A stretch of DNA of 64,000 nt from Vitellaria paradoxa (GCA_019916065.1 CM034237.1:40902485-40966484), one strand, 5' to 3'; shown: positions 34,290-45,705, counted from the first letter of the stretch. Program-made: numbers and translations. Notes: generated from the sequence alone by a model not told the origin.

Positions 34290-34620
34290 TAATATTATAT
34301 AAAAAGATTTTTCAAAAGAAAAATAAAACAAGTAGAACAATGTGATGGCAAAGTTATAATTTAATAAATTTAGAAGAAAAAAAAATCATCAAATTGTCAT
34401 GTACTTACAAAAGCATCGTCGTCGCGTAGTCCTGTGAAAATAATGTGAATGATAGTGTGCATATATATATATAGTTGGAATCTTTCCCGGACATTGTCGA
34501 GCTCGTGTATCTCTGACAATGCCTGCATGAAAAAATTGAACTGCACTCATGAATCATGATGCTCGAGTGAGGCGTTTGGGTCGTCATACATTTGATTATA
34601 TAAATTTATGTTGTTTAGTA
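34290..34620 (-). repeat. upstream block shared with 13.2-13.5 kb
   Basis: About 350-680 bp upstream of sulfotransferase copy 1, this block matches 13230-13530 by eye. A part of it (ATAATAATATTATA...ATGTGGTGA) is present again at about 34938-35010. An AT microsatellite lies at 34230-34253. Confidence 0.6.
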
Positions 34621-35338
34621 TGCATTTTTGGAATGCGAAATTTGAAAAAAAAATTTAATTTTTTTTAATTTTACCAACTATTGTCATACAAAAAAAAATT
34701 CTAACTTTTCTAACTTTTCTTTATTTTTCTTCAACTTTTTCACCCTTTTTTTTTTTTTTCTGAGAACACACTAAACACTATCAATCTAAAATTTGTTTAA
34801 TGTACATTTGGCATATAGAGTTGGAGGACACATTGGATTCTTACTTTACTTTTTTTTTTTTTTTTCTTGTTTTTCTCTAATCTATCGATAGTAGATATAT
34901 ATAGCTTAACTCAAAGCTTGAACCCTATCTAAATTGAAAAATAATAATATTATAAAAAAAAGATTTTAAAAAATATGCTAGAGTAATGTGGTGATAAAAT
35001 TTATATTTAATAATAGCTATCGTGCGGGCACTAAAATCATTTTAACTATTGTTGGCCACCACCGGCGGACCCACACTACAATTGTGGGATTACCTGCCCC
35101 ACTAAAATATATATATATATATATATTGATTACATAATTTACATGTATCTAATTTTTACAACCCCTCACATTATTTTGTTAAAGGATAATTATTTTTTTA
35201 CTTTTTATATTTAAGGTGAAAATTACTTACATCTCTTAAATTTTAAAAATTTATTTTTACATCCTTTATACTTTAAATTAAATTAAAATTATAAACGGTA
35301 TTAAATTGAAATTCTCTTCATTGTTTAGTCAGTACTAT
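34621..35338. other. intergenic DNA with T runs
   Basis: No gene seen. It contains a partial repeat of the upstream block (34938-35010), an AT microsatellite (35108-35127) and a fragment resembling the 12.3-kb MITE end (35190-35280). Confidence 0.5.
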
Positions 35339-35846
35339 GGGTGAGCAAAAGAAACAATAAACCGAAAAAACCGAATCAAACTGAATAAACTTAACCGAAA
35401 ATTACGGTTAATCAAACTGACGGTTTCGATTTCGGTTTCGATTTTTTATTTTTTAAATTTTTAATTTTCGGTTCAACTTTAGTTTTTAATATATATTAAC
35501 CGTCAGTAATCGGCCGAATTTTATTATTAATATAAATTATATAATATATATTTATTATATATTAATGTATTATATTTATTATACTAATATGTTATTATTG
35601 TTGTCAAATTATGTTTAACTTTTGATTTTTTTTTGTGTTCTTGAATGTATAATTAATTAATTATAGGTTGATAATTATTTTATAAAAAAAATGATAAAAT
35701 AGGTAACCGAACCAATTTGAATTGTTAACTATTGAGCGGTTAATCGTTCGTAACGGTTCAATTTCGGTTCAAAGAAAAAAAAAATAATATGATCGGTTCG
35801 ATTTTTTTCTAACTCATGGTTCAGTTAACTCAACCATGAGCACTCT
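35339..35846. mobile_element. hAT-like MITE, ~0.5 kb
   Basis: The left end GGGTGAGCA and right end, inverted, AGAGTGCTCA are short terminal inverted repeats. Subterminal CGGTTTCGATTTCGGTT and GGTTCAATTTCGGTTC repeats face inwards. Flanks AGTACTAT and TACTTATC resemble a degraded 8-bp target duplication. Related to 11141-11582. Confidence 0.6.
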
Positions 35847-36384
35847 TACTTATCACAACTATTTCTTCTCTTAGACGGTTCACATATGAGGAACTTATTC
35901 ATTACAAAAGTTAAAATAATTTTAATTTTTTAAAATTAACTCAACAAATTTCAACACATTACTATAATTATTCTTAAAAAATTAAATTTATTATTATAAA
36001 TGTGTCCCATTCTTCTCCTCATTTTTCATTCGATCACTAAATAAGAAATAATGTTAGATCCAGCCTGTTGGCTGCCATCTCATAATAGAAACATTTTTTC
36101 CTAAAATTTAGAGATTATCACGTAAACAGCTGCTATGGTATTTTATTTTTCTAGAATCTTTTTAAATATTATTAACCAAGCAAGACTTTGAGGTTCCATT
36201 TGTTCTAAATTAGGATGTCCGGGACTACTTATTCTTAAGCAAAGTACGTTTTTCTTTTAACTGCAAAGACAGCAGTCAATTGACTTATCATTAGTATTGA
36301 TGATTTTGTGTGCATCTAGAGTATCGAATTTGGCAAAAAAAAATTCAATTTTTTCTACCCAAAAATTCTTCCACTTTTTTTCAA

Positions 36385-36800
36385 TTTCTCTAGTTTCTCA
36401 GCCGTGAGATAATTCGTCGAGTCTGCCACCACCCAACCGAAAGAAGATTTTGGATTCCATCCGTATTGATATTTTAATTAATTTCCAATTCTTATTGACC
36501 TCCAAATTGGTCAAATTACCAAAACTACACAACCCAATTATCTTATTCAACACCCCGGACATGCCTCTTCCCTTGGAGAAAATGGGCAGCCCAAAAACTC
36601 AGCTAATCTCCTCAAATAATGCTGGGTTGTTCTTTCATCTCTTCATATTTCAAGAAAAGCACTTTCTGAAGGTTCTCCCAGCTTTCCTTCCAACAACCCA
36701 ACGCAGAAAAGGGCACCTGTACAAGTGCTCACCTCCCCCCCCGCCCCATCACTGTCTGAGGGTTCTCCAAACTTTGCTTCCGACAATCCAACACTACGAT
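36385..36800 (-). pseudogene. sulfotransferase C-terminal fragment (unit B)
   Basis: Minus-strand match to the last ~110 codons of the intact genes. It covers the NPQ-VLFLKYEEMKE region (about 36625-36660), LAEFLGCPFSP (about 36565-36600), LGLCSFGNLTNLEVN (about 36490-36535), and a damaged region IV (about 36395-36440) in which the GDWKN codons are changed. The NPQ block is partly repeated at about 36757-36795, suggesting a small duplication. It lies where unit A has its own fragment. Confidence 0.75.
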
Positions 36801-37176
36801 TTTAAAAAAGAGTAATAACAATAATGGTCACAGTAATGCGAATATAAGATGCAACAGATGTTACGTAATAGAAAACAAAACTAAAAGTGTGATCTTATTT
36901 AAATTTTTTTTCAATTCACAATGATAGTCGCATCCCATTTTTTTCATCTCTTTGTATTCCGATCTTAACTGTCTAAACTCGACCATTTGTCAGCTCTAAC
37001 ACCAAAGTATGATTCTATTAAGCCAAGCTGCGAAGCCATTATGTCGAAAAGACATAAAAAAATGTTCATAATTAAGTTAAAGAAGAATGATATTATTTAA
37101 AACGTGCATTTCCATTCCGAATAAGGTTAATTAATTAACACATCCAATTCCATGAAAAATGTATAGAGATAATTTA

Positions 37177-37332
37177 GGATCTCTTTGGAGTCTTAAATTT
37201 TTTTAAAAAATTCCAAAAATTCTTAACTTCTTCTGATTAAATTTCTTCAATTATCACTTTTTACATTATTTTAACACCAATTTTTAGTTTTTTTTTTTAA
37301 CCTTTTTTTGGAATTCCACATTAAATGCCCCT
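37177..37332. mobile_element. 156-bp MITE with TTA target duplication
   Basis: TTA flanks both sides (37174-37176, 37333-37335). The paralogous site in unit A (near 32525) reads GATAACTTATTAGAGCC with a single TTA and no insert, an empty site. Ends GGATCTCTTTGGAG and, inverted, AGGGGCATTTAATG are weak inverted repeats. Tourist-like (PIF/Harbinger). Confidence 0.75.
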
Positions 37333-37782
37333 TTATTAGAGCCAATGTACGTTATTTCTTTTATTAATTTGTTCTAATCAGTCAAAAAGAAAAAAAAATA
37401 AAAGAAATGTTAATTGGAAAATACCGTGCAAATTAAGGAAATCTAATTAACTTATATGGGTAGCCAACAAAAATCGTTATGAACAAACACCCAAAAAACA
37501 CAAAACAATCAACTCAAAATCTGTGTATGATATGCAAAACCACCAAATCTTTGGCCACACACAATCCATAAAGCAAAAATTTTTTAAGAAACTTGACACT
37601 ATAACAACAGAACTTGACACTTATCATACGGACGCATGTACCTGGAAGTGTTCAAACAACATTGAACAAATTAACCAGGCATGAAGAAAACAGATGCTTC
37701 AACGAAGAACAAAACTAAGACCAATCTTATTCTTAAACAAATACTCCAACGACGGTGATACCGCTGAGAGAGCTAGCTAGAC

Positions 37783-38790
37783 CTAAAGTTTTAGTCCAAA
37801 TCCACTAGACTTCATTTCAATGATCTGATCAATTCGATCCGCCATTTCCAGCGTAAGACAATTCTTCCAATCTCCAACTTCACCGCGACGGAAAAAGGCT
37901 CTGTTTTCCTCCCCAGACAATAACTTTCCACTCTTGTTCACCTCCAAATTGCTCAAATTATCGAAACTACACAACCCCAAGATCTCAACTAACACCCCTG
38001 ATTTCTCTTCCTCTGGAGAAAATGGGCAGCCCAAAAACTCGGCTAGTCTCCTCAAATGAAAGGTGGGTTGCTCTTTCATCTCCTCGTACTTCAAGAAAAG
38101 CACCTTTTGAGGGTTCTCCAAACTCTCCTTCCAATAACCCAACACATGATCCCAAAAGGGCCCGTACAAGCTCACTCCCCTACAAAACATATCAAAGGCC
38201 TCTTCAAGGGAAAGGGTTCCAAGGTCTTGAGGCCTTAATTTGTTTGCAAAGTGCCAAAGTGAAACAAAACTGTCCTTGGGATTCCTGCATAGATAAACGA
38301 CCTTACATTGTGAACGCTTAACAGATTCTGGCAAGGATAAGAAAGGTAAATGGGTTGAGAAGAGTCTCGGAGGAGAAGAAGCCAAGGAGTTGAGATCAGG
38401 GATCTGGTTATCAACATAAAGCTTGAGTTCCAAGAAAGGCACAAGATCGTGAGGATTTTTTAAGAGTAATGGGTGGTGATGACTGGTTTCGGATTTATAA
38501 TGAGATCGGTTCACTAATGCGTAGAGAATTGCTTTTAACCAGGTGGTGCCTGATTTGGGAGTGGAGATGAGAAGGGTGTCGGTGTGTTGTGCTTGGAAGT
38601 TTTGTTGACAAGAAATTACTCCTTGCAATTGCCTTGATGTGTGCCAGAAACCTTGGTATTGGTAGAGATGTGAGGCAACCCATCCTTTGTCTCTGGGTAG
38701 GGAGGACAATAGTTCCTTGTATTCTTGCGTCAGATCATCTTCTTGCAAGTATTTGGGTGGAGGAGAAAGAGGGTGTTGAGATGTCCCCAT
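37783..38790 (-). CDS. cytosolic sulfotransferase (SOT), copy 2
   Basis: An intact intronless 335-residue paralogue of the gene at 32916. All co-substrate motifs are present: PKSGTTWLKA (78-87), the catalytic His in THLPF (147), CRNPKDSFVSLWHF (168-181) and RRGEVGDWKNCLT (301-313). The region between the two PAPS-binding sites, which shapes the acceptor pocket, differs most from copy 1 (for example LKLYVDNQIPDLNSLASSPPR against IPLHPDDTGVSSSDTYHLI), so the substrate may differ. Cytosolic, with no targeting sequence. The ATG chosen is the first in frame and follows a TATA-like sequence by about 65 bp. The reading frame has no defects. Confidence 0.93.
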   Translation of the reverse strand: MGTSQHPLSPPPKYLQEDDLTQEYKELLSSLPRDKGWVASHLYQYQGFWHTSRQLQGVISCQQNFQAQHTDTLLISTPKSGTTWLKAILYALVNRSHYKSETSHHHPLLLKNPHDLVPFLELKLYVDNQIPDLNSLASSPPRLFSTHLPFLSLPESVKRSQCKVVYLCRNPKDSFVSLWHFANKLRPQDLGTLSLEEAFDMFCRGVSLYGPFWDHVLGYWKESLENPQKVLFLKYEEMKEQPTFHLRRLAEFLGCPFSPEEEKSGVLVEILGLCSFDNLSNLEVNKSGKLLSGEENRAFFRRGEVGDWKNCLTLEMADRIDQIIEMKSSGFGLKL

Positions 38791-38849
38791 GGATGGAGTT
38801 TTGAGAAAATTTTTGATTTCTTACCTTGTGTTGTTATGCCTGCTCATGC

Positions 38850-38862
38850 ATTATAAATATAC
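38850..38862 (-). promoter_or_regulatory. TATA-like box of sulfotransferase copy 2
   Basis: On the minus strand GTATATTTATAA lies about 60-70 bp upstream of the ATG at 38790. Upstream of it are a purine-rich run and a poly(A) run (minus sense) at 38902-38952. Confidence 0.4.
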
Positions 38863-39000
38863 ACCTCAACGTCCCCCACCACTATACCACCACCGAATAA
38901 CGAAGGGAAAGAGAGAGAGAGAGAGTACCACCTTTTTTTTTTTTTTTTTTTTGGGTGTAGATGAGGGTGTTTAGATCAATTTAGGCACACTTTAACTAAT

Positions 39001-41009
39001 CTCCTAGATTCTGAAGTTAAAAAAATAATTATCGTAATTGAATTAAATATTAAGCCCACTAACATACTTTTCAAGTTTAATTATTCAAATTAAACCTCTT
39101 AATATTATCCAAAAAATTATCTAGATGTTTCTTGTCACAAAAAATAATTATATCGTTATACTTTATTATTTATAAAATTCATTATGTTATATATCATATT
39201 TATTAAAATTAGTCATAAAAGCATTCAGTGATGTAATATAATTGGAAGAATGTGTAAAGAGTGCTTTGGTTCAATTCTTGTAAGATAATTTTTTTTTTTT
39301 CATGTTTAAAAATTCTGAATTAATTTTCAAATAAGGCTAAATCACAAGGTGCATTTTAGTGTTTTCACTATTAAAATTAAATGTGGAGCACTTTGACTCC
39401 CCTTGTCTATATGTACATCCGTCTTATGCTTTAGATTAGCTTAGTTGGAGATTTGCATGAGTTGATCCAAGTCAAATCTATACAAGTAGAGGTATAAATC
39501 AAATTAAGTTGAGTAATAAGGTGTTTGAACCAGATTTAAACTTAGCAAGCTCAAATTGAGTTCTAATTTTTTAATATTTTATATTATATTTATTAAATAT
39601 TAATTTATGAGCCAAATTTTAATTAAATTCAATATTATAATGAATTTAAAATTGTAATTCACAAGACGAGCTCAAACTAACCTCTTATTGAATTAAATTT
39701 AAATGATTTTTGAATTATTTAATTCGTTTTACAAATCACACCGCACACAAAGACCTAGAACAAATCCAATTTTAATGTCTAAAATTTATGACCTGAAACC
39801 AAATAGATCATCGTGTACAAATTGAATCATTCTACTTTGAGTCAAATTCGGTTGATGTACTCAATAATTAATTTGATGCATGCTTTACCTAGAAATACAA
39901 CTTTAAAATTAGGTATCTGGTAGCGAGATATGCTAACTTTGCTTCGCCTCTTTTTTGGATATCTTGTGCACCCAAAACTTCACCAACAATTCCAATTAAA
40001 AGAATTTTATTAAATTAGGTAAGAAGAGGCTAAGCTGAAAATTTTTTAAAATAGCTATGAAAAAGAGAAAAGATAACTAAAATGATACGCTAATAATAGT
40101 ATGTCTAGTAATAAATTGGATATAAGTTACGTTATACGTTCAAAACATGCTATCAAACTATGGAGGCATTTGGTACTAAAACAAATGGAAAAAATAATCA
40201 TGTCAATTTTTTTTTTTTTTGGGCACTTAATTGGTATAACTTAAAAATTTAGACCAAACTGTTTGATTGTGAACTCAGCGATTTGTTTAAATAATTCTGG
40301 TCAGAAAAATTATCAAGAAGTTTACAGAAACTGAAAAAAATAACAAAAATTGGTAAATTTTGAAAAAAAAAATAGTAAAAATTTACAAAAGTTTATAAAA
40401 TTTAAGATTTCAAACTAAACATATGAAAAATGAAAATAAACAAAATTTGATAAAAATTTGAAAAAGTTGATGTTTGATTGTATACCTAACACCTCCTAAA
40501 ACACCAAAATGATGTGATAGAAATTTATTACTTGTAGAAACAATAACTTACTTAAATAATAACGTATTACATATTTGTCATTGCTATATTATTTTAACAT
40601 TTTTAATAAAATATCGTAATAGAATAGCAATTTTTGTTGCGTATTGATAGACTCTACATTTTAATATGAAAAACTTACATTTAAACAATATCATTATAGT
40701 GAAATCTTCCAACAAAAGTTTTCCAACTGTAGTGCGTGGGAAGGGTTCAGTCGCTTTCGTTGCCGCCGAGATATTGGGACACAAACCAAGGACATAGATT
40801 TGAAACAATTACAATATTACAACTTTACCAATGCAGGATTCTCTTATGATTCATGACATTAACATGTCAAATTGTATTTGATCTTCCTCGAAATTGTTAA
40901 ATTTGATTCGTCTCTGCTATTACAAATGAAACGAGTGGAAAATGACAGAAGATTTTGGGACATCAACTTGGAACAGATGATGGAGTCACGTGTTCATCCT
41001 TAAAATGGT
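39001..41009. other. gene-free AT-rich DNA
   Basis: No gene can be supported. A short GC-richer patch at 40720-40800 is open on the minus strand but matches no family I recognise. The 39420-39750 stretch has transposon-like direct motifs without clear ends. Confidence 0.5.
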
Positions 41010-41010
41010 A

Positions 41011-41283
41011 GGGGCCGTTTGGTACACGGGTTTAATTTCTAACTCTAATGAGGTTTACGTGAAGGATAATTATATCTTCTCAATTTATTCATCAACTATG
41101 CAGTTCGTTGAAAATTATAATAAACCGACAAGGATCTTGAGTTACCTAAGAAATAGAAATTACAAAGAGTTGATAAAAGTTGTGGAAGGTAAAAATTAAT
41201 TTTGTATATGATGAAAAAAAATTAGAGAACAGTGATAAAAACTATCTTCAAAGACAAATAGTAATAATGAGCCAAACATCCCC
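41011..41283. mobile_element. ~0.27-kb MITE
   Basis: The ends GGGGCCGTTTGGTACACG and, inverted, GGGGATGTTTGGCTCA are imperfect terminal inverted repeats of the PIF/hAT style. The interior is noncoding. The target duplication is not clear. Confidence 0.5.
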
Positions 41284-42046
41284 TAAGAATTGTAACTCTA
41301 GCACGGCGCCTTCTATTTCTGCAAAGTGTAAGGGCAAAATTTGTTCCATTCAAGCTGGACTTATTTAAGTAAATGAGTTAATCAACTGTTAATAAAATTT
41401 AGTTTTAGTAAAATAAAAAAACAATAGCAAAACATCACAAGTTCAGGAATTTAACGAATCGAGCAAGATAATACTAACTCAACCCATTTACTAAATTGAC
41501 TTAATTTTAATATTCAGATTTAGCTCATTCATTAAAAGGGCATTTAACTTGTATTTTTAATTTTTATTTTCTGTTTTTATTTTTTATTTTCTTTTTCATG
41601 TGTCTTATATTTTCAAAATCTCATAACAAGAAAAATGAAAATGACATTTGATTTGACATTTTTTTGGTATTTTTAGATTTTTCTTTTCTTTTTTTTGTTA
41701 AAAATGTTTAAAATAATTTTTAATCATTTTATATTTCATGTGTAAATCTGTTTTTTATTTTTTAAAATAAATTTTAAGAATATAAGTGACTGAATATATT
41801 TTTAATTATATTTTTTATTTTTAAAAATATAAAATAAAAAATAAAATTAAAACAAATATATCAAATAAAACCTAATTAAACAAATCGAATCCATCTCTCG
41901 TACAAAACCTGAGCATGTACACCGACATTCCGGGTTGCTTCACCCCAACGAAGCTAGTAAAAAGTATTACCCTATACAGCCCTGACGACAAGCAGTGAGG
42001 ACAAAAAGCGCCAGCTGTCCCCCCATGGGTCTTGGATTTCCTTTAA

Positions 42047-42428
42047 AAGTGAAGCTATTCCACTCCAACAATAGCTTCACCCACCCCACTCCTTCAATTT
42101 TGTTTAAGCTTAGGCTTAGTCTGGAAATAAAGAAGGCGGCTTTTTTTTTTTTAGTTAACTAAACTGAAGACCTAGTTTGGAAAGTAAAAGTCACCTTTTT
42201 TGTATTTGAAAAAAAAAAAACTAACTTTTTTAGTGGATGATTTTTTAATTTTTGTTAATTTGACATTTTTGTTCTTATAAATTTAAAAAAAAAATTAAAA
42301 TGCAAAGGGACAAATTTGATCATTTTACAAATAAGCAAATAAACCAACAACACAAAATTCTTAAACGGAAGCTTAATTTATTTGAAGTGGGTGAGGCTAT
42401 TATTGGAGCAATAATAGCTTCACCCTTC
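42047..42428. mobile_element. foldback-like element with a palindrome at each end
   Basis: Each end is itself a hairpin: TGAAGCTATT...AATAGCTTCA at 42049-42080, and GTGAGGCTATT...AATAGCTTCAC at 42391-42422. The two ends are also inverted relative to each other (CTCCAACAATAGC against CTCCAATAATAGC). About 0.3 kb of noncoding DNA lies between. Confidence 0.5.
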
Positions 42429-42528
42429 CTATATAATTGTATATTATCAAGCAAATTTCATTCAAAAAATAAATAAATTAATAATTCAATTAGTCTTTAG
42501 CAGAAAAGATACTCATTAATGGTGCGCT

Positions 42529-42656
42529 TGACACTTTAAAAAACTTTAAAATTTTTTAAAAATCTCTAAAAACTATTTACTTTTTATCTCATTGCACGAA
42601 TTATGAACTCACAATTTTTATTAAATTATTTCACTTTTTATTACTCCAAACGCCCC
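42529..42656. mobile_element. short Tourist-like MITE
   Basis: TTA flanks (42526-42528, 42657-42659). Ends ATGGTGCGCTTGACAC and, inverted, GGGGCGTTTGGAGT are weakly alike. Similar in ends and length to the MITE at 37177. Confidence 0.45.
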
Positions 42657-42749
42657 TTAAAATGAATCACGTGCACTAGGCCACTAGCCTAATATACTTT
42701 GCATCTTACTCCCCTGTAGGAATGTAATCAAGTCAAATCGAGCCTCACC

Positions 42750-43866
42750 TATCACGCTTCGGATTTCACGACCTGAGTATGCGAATAAAATAACACATAT
42801 ATACCATTTAACTATTTTTCCTGTCCCATATCAGAGTGATACACAAACGCTATTGAACAATAAATATAAATAAAATATAAAAATAAATAAACTCATGTTT
42901 AAATCTAAATAAATGCCTTAACCAAAATTAACTAAGTAACAAAACTCCAAAACAAAATTACAAGTCTTCAAAACTAAGTCCAAGCAATCTCTCAAAAACT
43001 AAAAATAAACAATTAATATTCATCTCACAAATAGAGATTTATTACAATCCTCTTAAACAATTTTCTAAAATCTAATATAATTAAATAAAAATAAATAAAA
43101 TCTTAATTCTCATATTCGGCAAGCCCAGCACGTGACTCAAAATCATTATCTGCATCATAAGCTGTAGAGAGATGAGCGCTAATACCGTATGTACTTAAAA
43201 CCCTAATAATAATAATAATAATAACATAAATACAATAACGTCCTACCTCTCAGCGCAAATAATATTCTCAAACAACTTTAAATAAGAAAATTTATCTATT
43301 TATTTCTCTTCTTTTACAATTTAATCACGTATTAACACACCACATAACACATCAAAATAAAATAATTTTATTTTAAAGTACTACTGCTCAATTATTCCAT
43401 AGATACAAAACTTAAACAATACACAACATCCTTCGACGCCTGCTTCCTAGGTTGAAACCTTACGAAAATTAAATGCAACATTGAATGAGGAAGAAGGCAT
43501 CGAAAAACACAGAAGAAAGTCATGCTGCACAACTAAGAAGGCAAACCAAATAGAAAATCAAGCCGCCACTACCTAGGTTATTAGGGCTTCTTTTTTTTTA
43601 ATATATAGAGCATTATATATATAACAGCAGAAGAAACAAACAACCCTAGCACATTTAATTTACTTTAAGAAAATTATACCTTGCTCCTAAAACTTAAAAA
43701 TCTTTTCAATGGTTACCAAAACTTAATTTTTTTTTTAAAATGCAACTCAAAATTAAATAATAAAAATTTGAAATTATTAAATCTAAATAACAAACTAAAT
43801 TTACTGAATAAAATATATATATATATATATATATAAATTAAATTGAATTGAATTCAAGTCATTACA
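42750..43866 (-). mobile_element. solo LTR related to the LTR at 167-7216
   Basis: TCACC precedes (42745-42749) and follows (43867-43871) the LTR, a 5-bp target duplication, so this is a solo LTR left by recombination between two LTRs. It begins TATCACGC (TG changed to TA) and ends GTCATTACA. Matches to 167-7216 include the first 200 bp, the AATAATAATAATAAT block and the CATCCTTCGA block. It is about 0.85 kb shorter through an internal deletion. Confidence 0.75.
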
Positions 43867-43878
43867 TCACCGGCCCCT
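43832..43878. repeat. 47-bp flanking duplication, left copy
   Basis: Identical over 47 bp to 46036-46082. It consists of the last 35 bp of the solo LTR, its TCACC target duplication and GGCCCCT. The two copies bracket the 2.16-kb insertion at 43879-46035. Confidence 0.95.
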
Positions 43879-44289
43879 ATATATATAAATTACGGAAAAT
43901 TGTATCCAAGTCATACTTGGTAATCTTTTAAAGTTATTAGTCACACTCAAAAAAAAGTATTGCTTTTAAGTCACATTAATACGAAAAGTTTTGTATTTAA
44001 GTCATACTTTTGAGTGGGTCCCACGAGTTTGTTTTAAATATAATTTATAATATGACTTAAATGCCCTTTTTCTATAATTAACTGAGATGAAGTTGCCGAA
44101 AATTATGGAACCAAGAATCACGTTTTCCGTTTTTGTTTCATTCCTTATCAATTGCGTGAACATATAGTGAGATAAAAATCTGTTAAAGGATTATATACGA
44201 AGGAATACACACGGATTACGTGAGTTTGTGCTGTGAGATTAACGTCGATCGAATGAATATATACAGATCTGGATTACGTATTTAAACAC

Positions 44290-45530
44290 ATGACTGCGGT
44301 ACTATTTTTTTTTAGGATGCATGCTCGTTCAAAAACAGTACCGCGTTCAAAAACAGTACCGCGTGACTATATCATGCAAACATCACATGTAAACACAAAA
44401 ATAGTTCACATATCAAACGAATAACCGACAGTACCGCATGTGTGACAGTACCACATGTCTGCGGTACTGTTTTTTTTAGGATGCATGCTCGTTCAAAAAC
44501 AGTACCGCACGACTCTATCATGCAAACATCACATGTAAACACAAAAATAGTTCACATATCAAACGAATGACCGACAGTACCGCATGTGTGACAGTACCAC
44601 ATGTCTGCGGTACTGTTTTTTTTAGGATGCATGCTCGTTCAAAAACAGTACCGCACGACTCTATCATGCAAACATCACATGTAAACACAAAAATAGTTCA
44701 CATATCAAACGAATGACCGACAGTACCGCATGTGTGACAGTACCACATGTCTGCGGTACTGTTTTTTTTAGGATGCATGCTCGTTCAACAACAGTACCGC
44801 ACGACTCTATCATGCAAACATCACATGTAAACACAAAAATAGTTCACATATCAAACGAATGACCGACAGTACCGCATGTGTGACAGTACCACATGTCTGC
44901 GGTACTGTCTTTTTTAAGATGCATGCTCGTTCAAAAATAGTACCGCACGACTATATCATGCAAACATCACATGTAAACACAAAAATAGTTCACATATCAA
45001 ACGAATGACCGACAGTACCACATGTCTGCGGTACTGTCTTTTTTAAGATGCATGCTCGTTCAAAAATAGTACCGCACGACTCTATCATGCAAACATCACA
45101 TGTAAACACAAAAATAGTTCACATATCAAACGAATGACCGACAGTACCGCATGTGTGACAGTACCACATGTCTGCGGTACTGTTTTTTTTAGGATGCATG
45201 CTCGTTCAAAAACAGTACCGCATGACTCTATCATGCAAACATCACATGTAAACACAAAAATAGTTCACATATCAAACGAATGACCGACAGTACCGCATGT
45301 GTGACAGTACCACATGTCTGCGATACTGTTTTTTTTAGGATGCATGCTCGTTCAAAAACAGTACCGCATGACTATATCATGCAAACATCACATGTAAACA
45401 CAAAAATAGTTCACATATCAAACGAATGACCGACAGTACCGCATGTGTGACAGTACCACATGTCTGCGGTACTGTTTTTTTTAGGATGCATGCTCGTTCA
45501 AAAACAGTACCGCATGACTCTATCATGCAA
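44290..45530. repeat. nine-copy tandem array, 146-bp period, hairpin in every unit
   Basis: The anchor ATGCATGCTC occurs at 44317, 44481, 44627, 44773, 44919, 45048, 45194, 45340 and 45486. Spacing is 146 bp except 164 (an 18-bp GTTCAAAAACAGTACCGC duplication) and 129 (loss of 17 bp). Units are nearly identical. Each has GCGGTACTGTTTTT and its inverse AAAAACAGTACCGC around a ~21-bp loop. It also has two further ACAGTACC sites, a TCATGCAAACATCACATG block and an AAAAATAGTTCACATATC block. Confidence 0.97.
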
Positions 45531-45539
45531 AGAATGGTG

Positions 45540-45705
45540 CTGTTTTAATAAGGTACTGTTTTATTATGTGGTACTGTTTTATTATGTGGTACTGTTTTAT
45601 TATGTGGTACTGTTTTTTATGCGGTACTGTTTTTATGCGATAATATTTTATTATGTGGTATTATTTTTTATGCGGTATTGTTTTATTATGTGGTACTGTT
45701 TTCCT
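45540..45705. repeat. short-period repeat of GGTACTGTTTTATTATGT
   Basis: About nine degenerate 15-19-bp units carrying the same GGTACTGT core as the hairpins of the adjacent array. The apparent plus-strand frame rich in VVLFYY is a by-product of the repeat. Confidence 0.85.

Larger units (their letters stand above)
31540..36375 (-). repeat. sulfotransferase tandem duplication, unit A
   Basis: Unit A holds a sulfotransferase fragment (31545), a downstream-flank block beginning AAGCCAAGCTGCGGAGCC (about 32370), and the intact gene at 32916. The same order recurs in unit B with fragment at 36385, AAGCCAAGCTGCGAAGCC at about 37019 and gene at 37783. Offsets are 4.65-4.87 kb. The flanking DNA 3' of both genes aligns over several hundred bases. 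Confidence 0.75.
36376..39000 (-). repeat. sulfotransferase tandem duplication, unit B
   Basis: The second unit, with fragment, flank block and intact gene in the same order as unit A. It differs from unit A by a 156-bp MITE (37177-37332) and by smaller indels. Upstream promoter DNA beyond about 38930 no longer aligns with unit A. Confidence 0.7.

Noticed and set aside
36450..36815. 121-codon plus-strand frame
   Set aside because: It is the antisense of a sulfotransferase pseudogene fragment.
38022..38321. Plus-strand frames across the second sulfotransferase
   Set aside because: Shadows of the intact minus-strand coding sequence.
40584..40808. Minus-strand 74-codon frame with a GC-richer core
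   Set aside because: No recognisable domain, no splice or promoter context, and no similarity to neighbouring genes.
44290..45530. CRISPR-like array of regularly spaced repeats
   Set aside because: The whole 146-bp unit is repeated with no variable spacers, no cas genes, and the context is a plant chromosome.
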